A stretch of DNA of 64,000 bases, from positions 26,441,001-26,505,000 of the forward strand of contig NC_068564.1 in assembly GCF_022201045.2 (NCBI RefSeq), given 5' to 3'. Within the stretch, counting starts at the first letter, position 1. Each line of letters begins with the position of its first letter. Positions 1 through 10,449 of the stretch are shown here, piece after piece. A program made the translations under genes and the position numbers. The notes under the pieces were generated by a model. It saw nothing but the letters and a program-made list of their open reading frames with translations. It did not search any database and was not told where the DNA came from. The stretch comes from Citrus sinensis (Eukaryota > Streptophyta > Magnoliopsida > Sapindales > Rutaceae).

Positions 1-129
1 GTTAGATTCGCAAACATGCATGTATCTCCAAAGACACACATTAATGAGATACTTTATTCAATATTATTATCATCGTCTTGAACACGGTAAAAGAGAAGCA
101 AACAGATGGCAAATTAATTAAGAACTAAA

Positions 130-539
130 TCATGGAGGAGTATCATTGGAACAAGTATCCGTATAAAACTGGAGAGCGTTTATCCTGCTATTATAAATAA
201 GGCGCTTGTTCTGCTGATGCCAGGCTCCCAAGATTGTTCTTCCATTACCTGGTTGCAATGCAACGCAGAAGTATCCTTGATCAACGTTGAAGAGATTCAC
301 AAATTTCCCTTCTATATCGTATGAAGCTCCATCGAAATGGTAGGTGAACGATGCAAAATTATTAAAGCCTGGTGGGTTCGTGTAACAAAGCTGTAATCCT
401 TCAGGAACCCTGCCTATTCTCTCAAGCTTCAAGGCATCGTAATAATTCTGAAACGCTCCCATCACAGCCCTGTAAGCATTGCGGCCAACCGTAGTTTGGT
501 CTATTTTAGGGATTATAACTCCTGAGTCTATAATGCAAC
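130..539 (-). pseudogene. C-terminal part of aspartic protease gene, separated by retrotransposon
   Basis: This is the 3' part of a minus-strand A1-family (nepenthesin/CDR1-like) aspartic protease whose 5' part lies at 9362-10345. It carries the second catalytic motif, IIDSGV (residues 329-334 of the interrupted protein), then about 130 residues ending in the typical plant C-terminal core (ILGAWHQQNKRLIYN, close to the usual ILGNxxQQN). The stop codon is at 130-132. Removing the inserted copia element and one copy of the duplicated GCAAC gives a continuous frame of 462 codons, normal for the family, so the insertion is the only visible lesion. The canonical second motif is DSGT or DTGT; Val at the last position is unusual. 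No separate promoter for this fragment is visible. Confidence 0.85.
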
Positions 540-2086
540 TGTTGGGAAAATATGCTCTTTAAAAGCATATGTGTTTATTTAATTGTAATAAATAATTTTT
601 CTGATTAATAAAATAAATGAGGTATTTTATTCAAATATCTTAATTGCATTAATATTTGTATTAAAGTCCATTTAATCATATTATATGTATTTATGTGATC
701 ACCATGTGGATTCACAGAAGACATAAATACAAGTTATCTTATGATTAAATAAATTTAGTTCGCAGTTGATAAATAAAGTTGGGCACTTTATTTAGGTATA
801 GACTGTAATAAATTCATTGAATGATTTGTCTTAATCATGTATGAATTTATTGATGTAGTACGACTACATTGAACAGGATCACATATGAGATTTAATTAAC
901 TTTGTAATAACTGTCAGACTTATTAAATCTCATAGGCGTTGATTTTACTGTAATCTTAATCTTGAGTTAATTATGATTTCATGATTGTGATTGTTATTTC
1001 ATTTGAGTTACCAATGGGCACGACACATCCTTGTGGTCAAGATTACCCGGTATCTTGGTGGGAGCAATTATGAGTATTGGAGTTATGGATTAACAATATA
1101 GAATTTGTACAACACATCTCTTGATAGGTTTTCGGCACTTGATCATAGAATTCTCTGGCCAGAGTGTGTCAACATATTTAGTATGTTGAAAATGATCATT
1201 AGAGAAAACCAGTAAGGATCAAGGAATAAGATGTTATTAAATTGATTGGACAGTTGAGATATCAATTTAATTAACGATGTGGTACAAATGATTGTGCAGT
1301 AAAGAAATCAATGTGGCTTGGGACGAATTATTATTCGAGCATACAATTATGGAAGTCAGTTCCAATCTTTTAGTGGAGTAGATTTGGAATTAAATAATTA
1401 GGCTAGTTTAATTACAGGCCTAATTATTGTAGCCACTATTGTATGTTCCCAAATGATCCCCGGGTTAGCTCATTTAATTGACTGCACCACTACTGGACTA
1501 ATAAGTAAGATAACTAGCTATTTGGGTCAAAAGCCTAAATATATCATTTAGTGAGAGGCTCCATTTAATTAACTTTTGTATAAGGGGCCTTATGTTATTT
1601 TACAAGGTGGGTCCCCTATTGAAAAAGAAAATAACGTGAATTTTATTTAGAGCATTATTTGGAGCTTAGGGTTTTCACTAAAGGGTGATATAAAAGGCTT
1701 ATTTTTCCCAAAAGAAAATAGGAGAAGCCACTTTATACAGATCAGAGAATAAGATTTTTTTCTCCATTGTTGAGAGAAAAATTTTCTCGTGCTAGTTACT
1801 TTGGTAGTGATAAAGGCGCCCACACGTCAAGTGCAGATCGAACCTGAGTCATAACCTGGAAGATCATTGGTGACAGTTCGTGATCTAGCAAGCGTGGTGG
1901 TGACGGATCGTGATCTAACAGGAGTGGTGGCGGCGGATCGTGATCTAGGAGCCTAAATCATTTCAACGGAAAAAGCCAAATCGGATTTTCAAGGTACGAT
2001 TTCTGGATTACGTATTCTTATATATTATATGAGAGCGATCTTCAAAAGGTTTAATAAAAATTTAAAAACCTAATTTTTCCCCAACA
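540..2086 (+). repeat. 5' LTR of copia element
   Basis: Begins TGTTGGGAAAATATGCTC and ends TTTTTCCCCAACA. A TATAAAA box lies at 1689-1695. Downstream, at about 1861-1950, is a block of three 30 bp repeats each containing TCGTGATCTA. The 3' LTR and a solo LTR at 25232-26744 share the same layout. Confidence 0.95.
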
Positions 2087-2088
2087 AT

Positions 2089-2101
2089 TGGTATCAGAGC
2101 C
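2089..2101 (+). other. Primer binding site, tRNA-iMet type
   Basis: TGGTATCAGAGCC, two bases downstream of the 5' LTR, matches the 3' end complement of plant initiator tRNA-Met, the standard copia primer. Confidence 0.9.
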
Positions 2102-3960
2102 ATCTCATATTAATATATAAGAATTTCGTATGAAATCATTCTTGAAATTTATGTATTAGAGTGGCACAATTTATTTAGATATATATTAATTGTTTAATAT
2201 ATGAATAAAGTATGTTTTGGTTTGTCTTAATTCATGGTTAGATTTTCCGTTGTATTTTTTCTTTGGATCTGTAACAAGAGGGGTGGTTTTTTATCACCAT
2301 GTTTCCCTCTTGATTTATTTTACTGTTATAGAATTTTTGTAAGCCAAAATTGGCCTAGGAAATTTGTAAATCAATCACGGATGGCAGATCAAAGCGACGG
2401 AGGCCGGAAATTCTGACAGCGGCAACAAACCAGGGCACGCTGCGGCAGCGCGCGCGGCCAGCAATGGCCAGCGGCATGCGCTGCGCTGTGCGCAGCAAGC
2501 AGCGCGCGCGGCCAGCAAGGCCAGCAGCGCGCGCTGCATGTGCTGCAGCTGGAACCAACGCTGCCAGCAGCACGCACACGAGCGAGGCCAGCAGCAAGCG
2601 CGCGGAGGCTGGAAGCTTGCTGACGTTTGCGGCTGGCAGAGGGCGTCGTTTCGAGGCTTCCCGGCGTGGCGGTGATGGTCAAATCGGCGTCGGAGATGCG
2701 TGAACAGTCGCTGCCCTTTGTGCTGGTGGCGGCTGGGGAAGAAAGGAAAGGGAAAAAGATGGATTTAGGGTTTCAATGGTTTTTATCATTGAGGTCCCTA
2801 TGGTTCCATAATTTTTCATTTGGGTAGAAAGGTTTTTAATATTTTGCATTTAAATCCAAAAACAGTTTTGGGTTTAATGAATCCTAGTTTTAGGCCCAAT
2901 TTCAATTGGGCTTAATGGATTAAAAATGCATAGACAAAATTAAATACATTAAATTTATTTTTGGTCCAAAAGTTTTATTTTAATAAAAAAAAATAATAAT
3001 AAAACTATTTATTTATTTATTTCTTTTTAAAATTAAAAATTGGACCAATTATAAATTTAAAAGCCTAATTTCCCCTAGTCCATTAACAAAGACAAGATTA
3101 TGGAAGATGGACATTGACAAGAAGCCCAATGAAGATTAGGCTTAGGTTAATGTATTTTTCATTATTAGGAAAGCCATGAATTAAGATTATTTAATTGTTT
3201 TTCTATATGTTATGTTTTGGATGATAACATGCCATGATAACATGTCATATAGAATAGGTAGTGCCACTCTATGCATAATGATACATATCATTCATTAATT
3301 ATGAATTTCATTTTATTGTTTGAAATTTGCACATGCTTAATAATATTTGATATCATCTAGATAATATTATAGGAAGCATGCAATTAACAATATGTATGTT
3401 TTAAAAAGGAAAAACCAATTTTAAAATATTGAGTGGGAGAGGGAAAATTCAAGATAATTTTCCCACGGGCTCCATTGTTAGTTCAATAATAAAATTATAT
3501 ATATACCTCGACTTCATGATACGGTGATGCTCCCTACGGAGGGTATATATATTAGATATTTTATTTGATGAACTTCAAAGATAAAATTGAAATATTTTTC
3601 AATCGATTGTTCACCCCAACGGTGACTATTGATATGAAAAATACGTAGATTGAAACAATGGTTATACACTCAACTAAAGTTTGTTATTAACCTTCCCAAC
3701 GAAGCTCTGTTAACAAATTTAGGCCCAAAAAGATAACGATAATTATTTATCATGTCTTTACATGAAAGTAAATAATCTAATGGATAATTGGGTCTAGTAA
3801 GTGTAGACATGACTTCCCCAACGGATAGCTTGTCAAAGCGGTACTAGATTATCGTTACAATAAATTAAAATGCATTTATGGTTTTTTGCATTTTTGTCAT
3901 TTATTGTGAATATTGTTTCAAAGTATTTATGCATGTTTATTTTGTTTTGTTTTTCAGAAA
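2102..3960 (+). other. Long untranslated leader of copia element with a GC-rich block
   Basis: The 1.86 kb between primer site and gag holds no convincing coding frame. Bases about 2376-2760 are strikingly GC-rich in an AT-rich context and contain a 20 bp repeat at 2445 and again at 2499 (period 54) built of GCGCGC and GGCCAGCA words. The short open frames there are by-products of base composition. The sequence TTTTTCAG ends at 3957, just before the gag ATG at 3961, and resembles a splice acceptor, so the leader could be spliced; this is inference. Confidence 0.6.
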
Positions 3961-4734
3961 ATGTCTTCCATCAACCCATTATTAATTATCCTTGTTAAAA
4001 ATGAACTCACTGGCGAAAATTATTTAGATTGGAAACGCAATCTATTTAATATTCTCACTGCTAAGGGAAGCAAATATGTGTTGACCCAGCCTTGCCCTCC
4101 TGAACCATCTTTATACGATTATAGAAATCAGAGGGAGCCTTATGAGAAATGGTGCGAAGCTAACAAAATGGCTAAGCGCTATATATTGGCTTCGATTTCT
4201 GTGGAACTGCATAAGAAATATCGGAGCATGGAAACAGCCACTGAAATAATGGCTAGTCTTCATCAGATGTTTGGGCAAAATACCCATTTTGCCAGAGAAG
4301 CAGCATTAAAACGTATCACAGATACTAAGATGGAAGAGGGCACAAAAGTTCGTGATCATGTCCTCAAAATGATGGACTATTTGAATGAGGTAGAGATTCA
4401 TGGTGTTCAAATCAATGATAAATCAAAGATTAACATGGTGATTGAATCTTTACCTGATACATTCAAAGAGTTTAAGGTCAGCTATATCTTAAACAATAAA
4501 GATATGACCTTAATTGAATTAATGCACGAACTACATGCTATAGAAGAATTTTATCATAGCAGAAAACTTTCTGAAAAAGGATTCCCTTCAAGGCTTAAGT
4601 CGAAAGACAAGAATGAGCAAGCAAGAGTTGGGATCAGCAAACTGTCCACTAAAAGAAGTGGCAAGCCAAAAGGCAAGTGTTACAAATGTGGACAGAAGGG
4701 TCACTAGAAGAAAGATTGTCCTAAGATTATTAAA
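3961..4734 (+). pseudogene. copia gag, nonsense mutation in zinc knuckle
   Basis: The ATG at 3961 opens a UBN2-type Gag (LTGENYLDWKRN near the start; LPDTFKEFKVSYILNN in the middle). The CCHC nucleocapsid knuckle begins CYKCGQKGH and is then cut by TAG at 4705-4707, where related Gags usually have Trp (TGG). The frame continues past the stop as KKDCP and so completes CX2CX4HX4C. A single G-to-A change is the simplest explanation. Confident as gag; non-functional as a full Gag-Pol precursor. Confidence 0.85.
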
Positions 4735-4739
4735 ATCAG

Positions 4740-6240
4740 GTATAGGAAATCTTTAAGCTTCCTAATTAGTTCAGATTTCTATTGATTCATACAATAATGA
4801 ATTCTGAGATAACTAATCTTATTTGTAATTCATTTATTTGGTTTTCAGGAAACCAAGAGATTAAGTGAAGAAAGCTTCAAACAGCAGTTGAGGACGTGCT
4901 AGTTTATATCAATTGAAAGACTAGATCAATTTTACAAGACTTTAGTTTTGATATTTGTCTTTATATTAGAGGAATTTAATTTCGGTGGCTTGTTTTAATA
5001 AACAGGAGTACACTGTTATTTATGGATCCTCTGTTTATTACTTATTTTGGTTATTTATAAAGACAATTTATATCATAGAAGTACATTGATCTATTCAAAG
5101 TAAGATATAATGATAAAAAGTATATGCATTTATCTAAGAAAAGAAATGTTTCTTCTAACCAAAAATCACCTCTGATATTTATGCTTAAGTCATATAAACT
5201 ATAATAAGATTTTAAGAAAATGATTAATGATAGACTTATTGGCCTATTAAGATTGATCATTGTAACTCTATAAATCTTATTTAGAAAAGTAATATGACAA
5301 GGATGCTCTTCATGAGCTAAAAGCATAACATTGTATTTGATGATTTAGCGCATACAAATGTATACGGACTAATCATTTTACATGTTATAAGAGGTTATGA
5401 GTATTCTATCAATCTTGTTGATGAATATTCATTTTATTTATGTTTGTCTAAATGCGTCATGATTCCATTGCTTTTGAAATTCAAAAGAGTACGTGGATAA
5501 GACAGAAGCAATTAGACAGGAACATAAAAGAACTTCGATATGATCGAAACAAAGAATATCTCTATGGAGAATTCAAGCACTATTTGGTTGTCAATGAACA
5601 CTATGATACAATAGTGTAATTAAATGGAGAAACAAAATTCTTTTGGATAAGACAAGATATATACTAAGTGGTTTATCATTTACCTTTTTGATTCTAGATA
5701 CTAGAATTTGAAACTACAAAGTTTATTGAACTTAGTTTCATCTATCTCGGTGTCTACTACTCCAAGAAATTATGAAAAAGTCACAAACATGGTTTGAGAC
5801 ACATTCGTATTTGGAGTTTACTAGTATTTCTACTAGAATCAGAGATAGACAAGATGGATTCGTGTTCAGAAGCTTGCATGTTTTAGGTATCTTAAAGGAA
5901 CAAGGGAAAGTCTGAATTATAGTCCTCAAGATAGGAATGTATTTATAGAAATATTCTTTACTTTCTTTGAGGAAGACTATATAATGACTTATAACCTAAG
6001 AGTAAGGTAAAACTAGAGAAACAAAAGAGATCAGGTTGATGCTCAGCTTTCAACACCTGTTATAGAACAGGAAGAACAGCAACAACCAGCTGATCAGAAC
6101 AGGATTATCCTTGAACAATCATCACTTTTAGAACCTCGTCGTAGTGGGAGGGTAACTAGGTTACCTGCGAGATGCATGTTTTTGGGAGAAACCTATACGG
6201 CTATCTCAAATAAACATGTACAAGATCCTACTAGTTACAA
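4740..6240 (+). other. Decayed protease/integrase interval of copia element
   Basis: Between gag and reverse transcriptase there is no open frame longer than a few dozen codons in the sense direction, and I could not recognise the D-S/T-G protease or the HHCC/DDE integrase. The region is AT-rich and about 1.5 kb, much shorter than an intact copia PR-IN segment, so it is deleted as well as mutated. Open frames on the minus strand here are chance. Confidence 0.6.
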
Positions 6241-6243
6241 CGA

Positions 6244-7651
6244 AACTCTAATAGATAGAGATGTTGAATTTTGAAAAAGGTCATGAATCAAGAAATGGAA
6301 TCTATGTATTCCAATAAAGTCTGGGAACTTGTAGAGGCACCAAATGGGGTAAAACCTATAGGGTGCAAGTGGATCTACAAGAGAAAAAGAGGAGTAGACG
6401 GAAGGGTGGAAACATTTAAAGCAAGATTAGTAGCCGAAGGGTTTACTCAGAAAGAAGGAATCAATTATGAGGAAACCTTTTCTCCGGTTGCTATGCTTAA
6501 ATCCATCAGGATTATGCTCTCCATTGCTGCAGTGCTAGATTATGAAATTTGGCAAATGGATGTCAAGACTGTCTTTCTTAACAGGCATCTTGAAGAAAAC
6601 ATCTACATGCAGCAACCAGATGGATTTATACAAAAAAGGCCAAGAACACATGGTATGTAAGTTGCAGAGATCTATTTATGGATTGAAGCAAGCATCCAGT
6701 CATGGAACATCAGATTTGATCAAGCGATTAAATCACTTGGATTCATTCAGAACATTGATGAACCATGTGTGTACAAGAAAATTCAGGGAAAATTTGTAGC
6801 CTTCCTAGTTCTTTGTGTAGACAATATTCTCCTGATTGGAAACGATATAGGAGTATTGACTACAATAAAGATTTGGTTAGCAAAACAATTTGATATGAAA
6901 GACCTGGGAGAGACAAGTTATATTCTTGGTATCAAGTTACTATGAGACCGGAAGAATAAAACTTTAGCCTTGTCTCAAGCGGTCTATATCGATAAGATAT
7001 TGGCTAGATTTAGTATGGAAAATTCCAAGACTGGTTTATTACCATTCAGACATGGAATTACATTCTCTAAGGATCAATCACCTAAAACATCTGAAGAGAT
7101 AGAGAGAATGAGACGAGTTCCCTATGCAGAAGCTGTGGGAAGTCTCATGAATGCCATGCTTTGCACTAGGCCAGACATCTGTTTTGCGGTAGGGATGGTT
7201 AGTAGATATCAATCTAATCCTGGACCTGAACACTGGACTGCGGTCAAGCATATAATGAAGTATCTGAAAAGAACTTAAAATTATATGCTTGTGTATTCTG
7301 GTGATGAACTTACTCTAGTGGGTTATACTAATTCTGATTTTTTTGTCAGACAAGGATTTTAGAAAATCAACTTCTGGCTATGTGTTTACATTGGGAAGTG
7401 GAGCTACTAGTTGGATGAGTGTGAAACAATCTTGTATCACAGACTCAACAACTAAAGCTGAATATGTGGCTACATCTGAAGCTGCAAAAGAAGCTATATG
7501 GCTCTGCAAGTTCCTACGAAATCTTGAGGTGGTACCTGTTGTAACTGCACCCCTTAAACTATTTTGTGATAATGGTGGTGCGGTAGCTCAATCTAAGGAA
7601 CCAAGGAACCACAAGAAACAAAACATATTGAAAGGAAGTATCATCTTATAA
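6244..7651 (+). pseudogene. copia reverse transcriptase and RNase H, frameshifted
   Basis: The RT opens with WELVEAPNGVKPIGCKWIYK and YEETFSPVA motifs at 6319-6490. A frameshift near 6640 moves the frame to the KLQRSIYGLKQAS segment, and a second shift by about 6790 leads to the palm motif at 6814-6825. That motif reads CVDN instead of the conserved YVDD, so one catalytic Asp is gone. A stop near 7277 and a further shift near 7345 precede the RNase H part (STTKAEYVA, 7447-7473). It cannot supply its own reverse transcriptase. Confidence 0.85.
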
Positions 7652-7814
7652 AGGAATAGTGTAGAAAGGTTATATGACAGTACCCCAAATGGCATTAGAT
7701 GCTAAATGGCAGATCTTATTACAATGGCCATTAGTGGGAAACCTTTATAACCTGCACTTAGAGCCCTAGAGCATGTGCAATATGCCAGATATGCTTTGAG
7801 AGCTAGTGGGAGAT

Positions 7815-9361
7815 TGTTGGGAAAATATGCTCTTTAAAAGCATATGTGTTTATTTAATTGTAATAAACAATTTTTCTGATTAATAAAATAAATGAGGTAT
7901 TTTATTCAAATATCTTAATTGCATTAATATTTGTATTAAAGTCCATTTAATCATATTATATGTATTTATGTGATCACCATGTGGATTCACAGAAGACATA
8001 AATACAAGTTATCTTATGATTAAATAAATTTAGTTCGCAGTTGATAAATAAAGTTGGGCACTTTATTTAGGTATAGACTGTAATAAATTCATTGAATGAT
8101 TTGTCTTAATCATGTATGAATTTATTGATGTAGTACGACTACATTGAACAGGATCACATATGAGATTTAATTAACTTTGTAATAACTGTCAGACTTATTA
8201 AATCTCATAGGCGTTGATTTTACTGTAATCTTAATCTTGAGTTAATTATGATTTCATGATTGTGATTGTTATTTCATTTGAGTTACCAATGGGCACGACA
8301 CATCCTTGTGGTCAAGATTACCCGGTATCTTGGTGGGAGCAATTATGAGTATTGGAGTTATGGATTAACAATATAGAATTTGTACAACACATCTCTTGAT
8401 AGGTTTTCGGCACTTGATCATAGAATTCTCTGGCCAGAGTGTGTCAACATATTTAGTATGTTGAAAATGATCATTAGAGAAAACCAGTAAGGATCAAGGA
8501 ATAAGATGTTATTAAATTGATTGGACAGTTGAGATATCAATTTAATTAACGATGTGGTACAAATGATTGTGCAGTAAAGAAATCAATGTGGCTTGGGACG
8601 AATTATTATTCGAGCATACAATTATGGAAGTCAGTTCCAATCTTTTAGTGGAGTAGATTTGGAATTAAATAATTAGGCTAGTTTAATTACAGGCCTAATT
8701 ATTGTAGCCACTATTGTATGTTCCCAAATGATCCCCGGGTTAGCTCATTTAATTGACTGCACCACTACTGGACTAATAAGTAAGATAACTAGCTATTTGG
8801 GTCAAAAGCCTAAATATATCATTTAGTGAGAGGCTCCATTTAATTAACTTTTGTATAAGGGGCCTTATGTTATTTTACAAGGTGGGTCCCCTATTGAAAA
8901 AGAAAATAACGTGAATTTTATTTAGAGCATTATTTGGAGCCTAGGGTTTTCACTAAAGGGTGATATAAAAGGCTTATTTTTCCCAAAAGAAAATAGGAGA
9001 AGCCACTTTATACAGATCAGAGAATAAGATTTTTTTCTCCATTGTTGAGAGAAAAATTTTCTCGTGCTAGTTACTTTGGTAGTGATAAAGGCGCCCACAC
9101 GTCAAGTGCAGATCGAACCTGAGTCATAACCTGGAAGATCATTGGTGACAGTTCGTGATCTAGCAAGCGTGGTGGTGACGGATCGTGATCTAACAGGAGT
9201 GGTGGCGGCGGATCGTGATCTAGGAGCCTAAATCATTTCAACGGAAAAAGCCAAATCGGATTTTCAAGGTACGATTTCTGGATTACGTATTCTTATATAT
9301 TATATGAGAGCGATCTTCAAAAGGTTTAATAAAAATTTAAAAACCTAATTTTTCCCCAACA
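7815..9361 (+). repeat. 3' LTR of copia element
   Basis: 1,547 bp, two visible substitutions relative to the 5' LTR. TATA box at 8964-8970. Its end abuts the aspartic protease coding sequence at the GCAAC duplication. Confidence 0.95.
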
Positions 9362-10345
9362 GCAACCGCCTTGGCCATCTGGCCTAACTCTAAAGGTATC
9401 CGGTGCAAACCCTAACCGGCGTGTTCCAACACTTATATCTATCAAGCTCAAGTGATAGTAAAAGGATCCTGGCGGTGGCACAAACGTTGTGGCTTGAACA
9501 GTTCCTGAAAGTGGAGGAATATCGTTTCCGAATTTCACAATGCTCGGGGCCATCAGTGCATCTGTGAAGGGGACCAAACAATATGAGAACCGTTTGTCAA
9601 CTACATCACTCAATTGCATCACTATTGAATCTGGTGAGGAGCTTAGTCCCAAAATTCCTGAAATCACTCCTCTACTGGCAAACTGAATATTTTGGTTATC
9701 GTTCGAGCAACCAAAAATTATATTATCAACAGTCGTGGCACTGGAGGAATCAGTGGCAAACCTGAATGACTCAAAGGATGCAACGCCTTTTGTAGTGCCT
9801 CCACCGCCATAGCCAACACTATAGACGCATTGCTGATCCACACATTTGTAAAGGTTATTATCGCCTTGACAAAGAGGGTGATCGCAAGGAAGCTTTCTGT
9901 AAGTAGAAGATGCTACTGAATTATAAATGGGAAATTGTTGTCTGTAGCAATTCTTGCAAGGCTGGCACTGTGTCCAGATTAGGCCTCCTCCGGTGTCCAT
10001 TAACAAGAATACATTTAAAGGCGGGGATCCAATTCCAACCTGCACGATATAATAGAATCCCTCGCGAAGTAATGTGAAAACAATTCTCTCAGCGTCTACT
10101 GTTGCACTCGGAGTAGAAGACGATTCCAAATATGCAGCTCTAACGTCGGAGAATTTTATCATTCTTTCAATTCTTTCGAGTCCCGTGAGGTTTCCAGGAT
10201 ATAAGGGAGATTCGGGAGAGTCTCTGGGAATGAGCCTAAAGCTCAGTCCAGTTGGTTTTGAAGAAATGAAATGGAGGAGTCGGGAAAATGTAAGGAAGAA
10301 GAGAAAGAGTACTGTGGCTGCTGGATAAGTTCTCATTCTAACCAT
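9362..10345 (-). pseudogene. N-terminal part of aspartic protease (nepenthesin/CDR1-like) gene, interrupted by copia element
   Basis: The 5' part of a secreted A1B-type plant aspartic protease. Residues about 8-28 form a hydrophobic signal peptide; a propeptide follows; the first catalytic motif is MDTGG at 116-120, where the family normally has DTGS. The Cys-rich insert typical of nepenthesin-like enzymes (WTQCQPCKNCY and later Cys pairs) is present. The coding sequence has no intron. At 9362-9366 the frame runs into the end of the copia LTR. The rest of the gene resumes at 539 on the far side of the element. Members of this family act in the apoplast in defence or development; the substrate here is unknown. 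The insertion probably abolishes function, because transcripts from this promoter would read into LTR sequence and hit stops soon after the junction. Confidence 0.88.
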
Positions 10346-10382
10346 TTTCTTATGGCTTCATGGGAGCTAGCTGCTGTTACAC

Positions 10383-10391
10383 TTATAAATA
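10383..10391 (-). promoter_or_regulatory. Possible TATA box of the aspartic protease gene
   Basis: On the minus strand the sequence reads TATTTATAA, about 40 bases upstream of the start codon at 10345. The spacing would imply a very short 5' leader. Single-motif evidence only. Confidence 0.35.
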
Positions 10392-10449
10392 CTAGTTTCA
10401 AAAGCATAATTTATGAAGTTGCAGAGAGATGTTTTGCTAAACATGGTAA

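Larger units (their letters stand above)
540..9361 (+). mobile_element. Ty1/copia LTR retrotransposon, structurally complete but coding-defective
   Basis: Two 1,547 bp direct LTRs (540-2086 and 7815-9361) start with TG and end with CA. The element is flanked by the 5 bp duplication GCAAC at 535-539 and 9362-9366. A tRNA-iMet primer site follows the 5' LTR and a purine-rich tract (about 7804-7813) precedes the 3' LTR. The gag, RT, RNase H order gives plus orientation and copia class. I saw only two differences between the LTRs (593 versus 7868; 1666 versus 8941), so insertion was recent. The coding region is badly decayed: a stop in the Gag zinc knuckle, protease and integrase not recognisable, several frameshifts, and an RT motif changed to CVDN. 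It sits inside, and antisense to, an aspartic protease gene. Confidence 0.95.

Noticed and set aside
2355..2703. Overlapping Ala/Arg-rich ORFs on both strands
   Set aside because: By-products of the GC-rich repeat block in the copia leader; no frame is favoured and no domain is recognisable.
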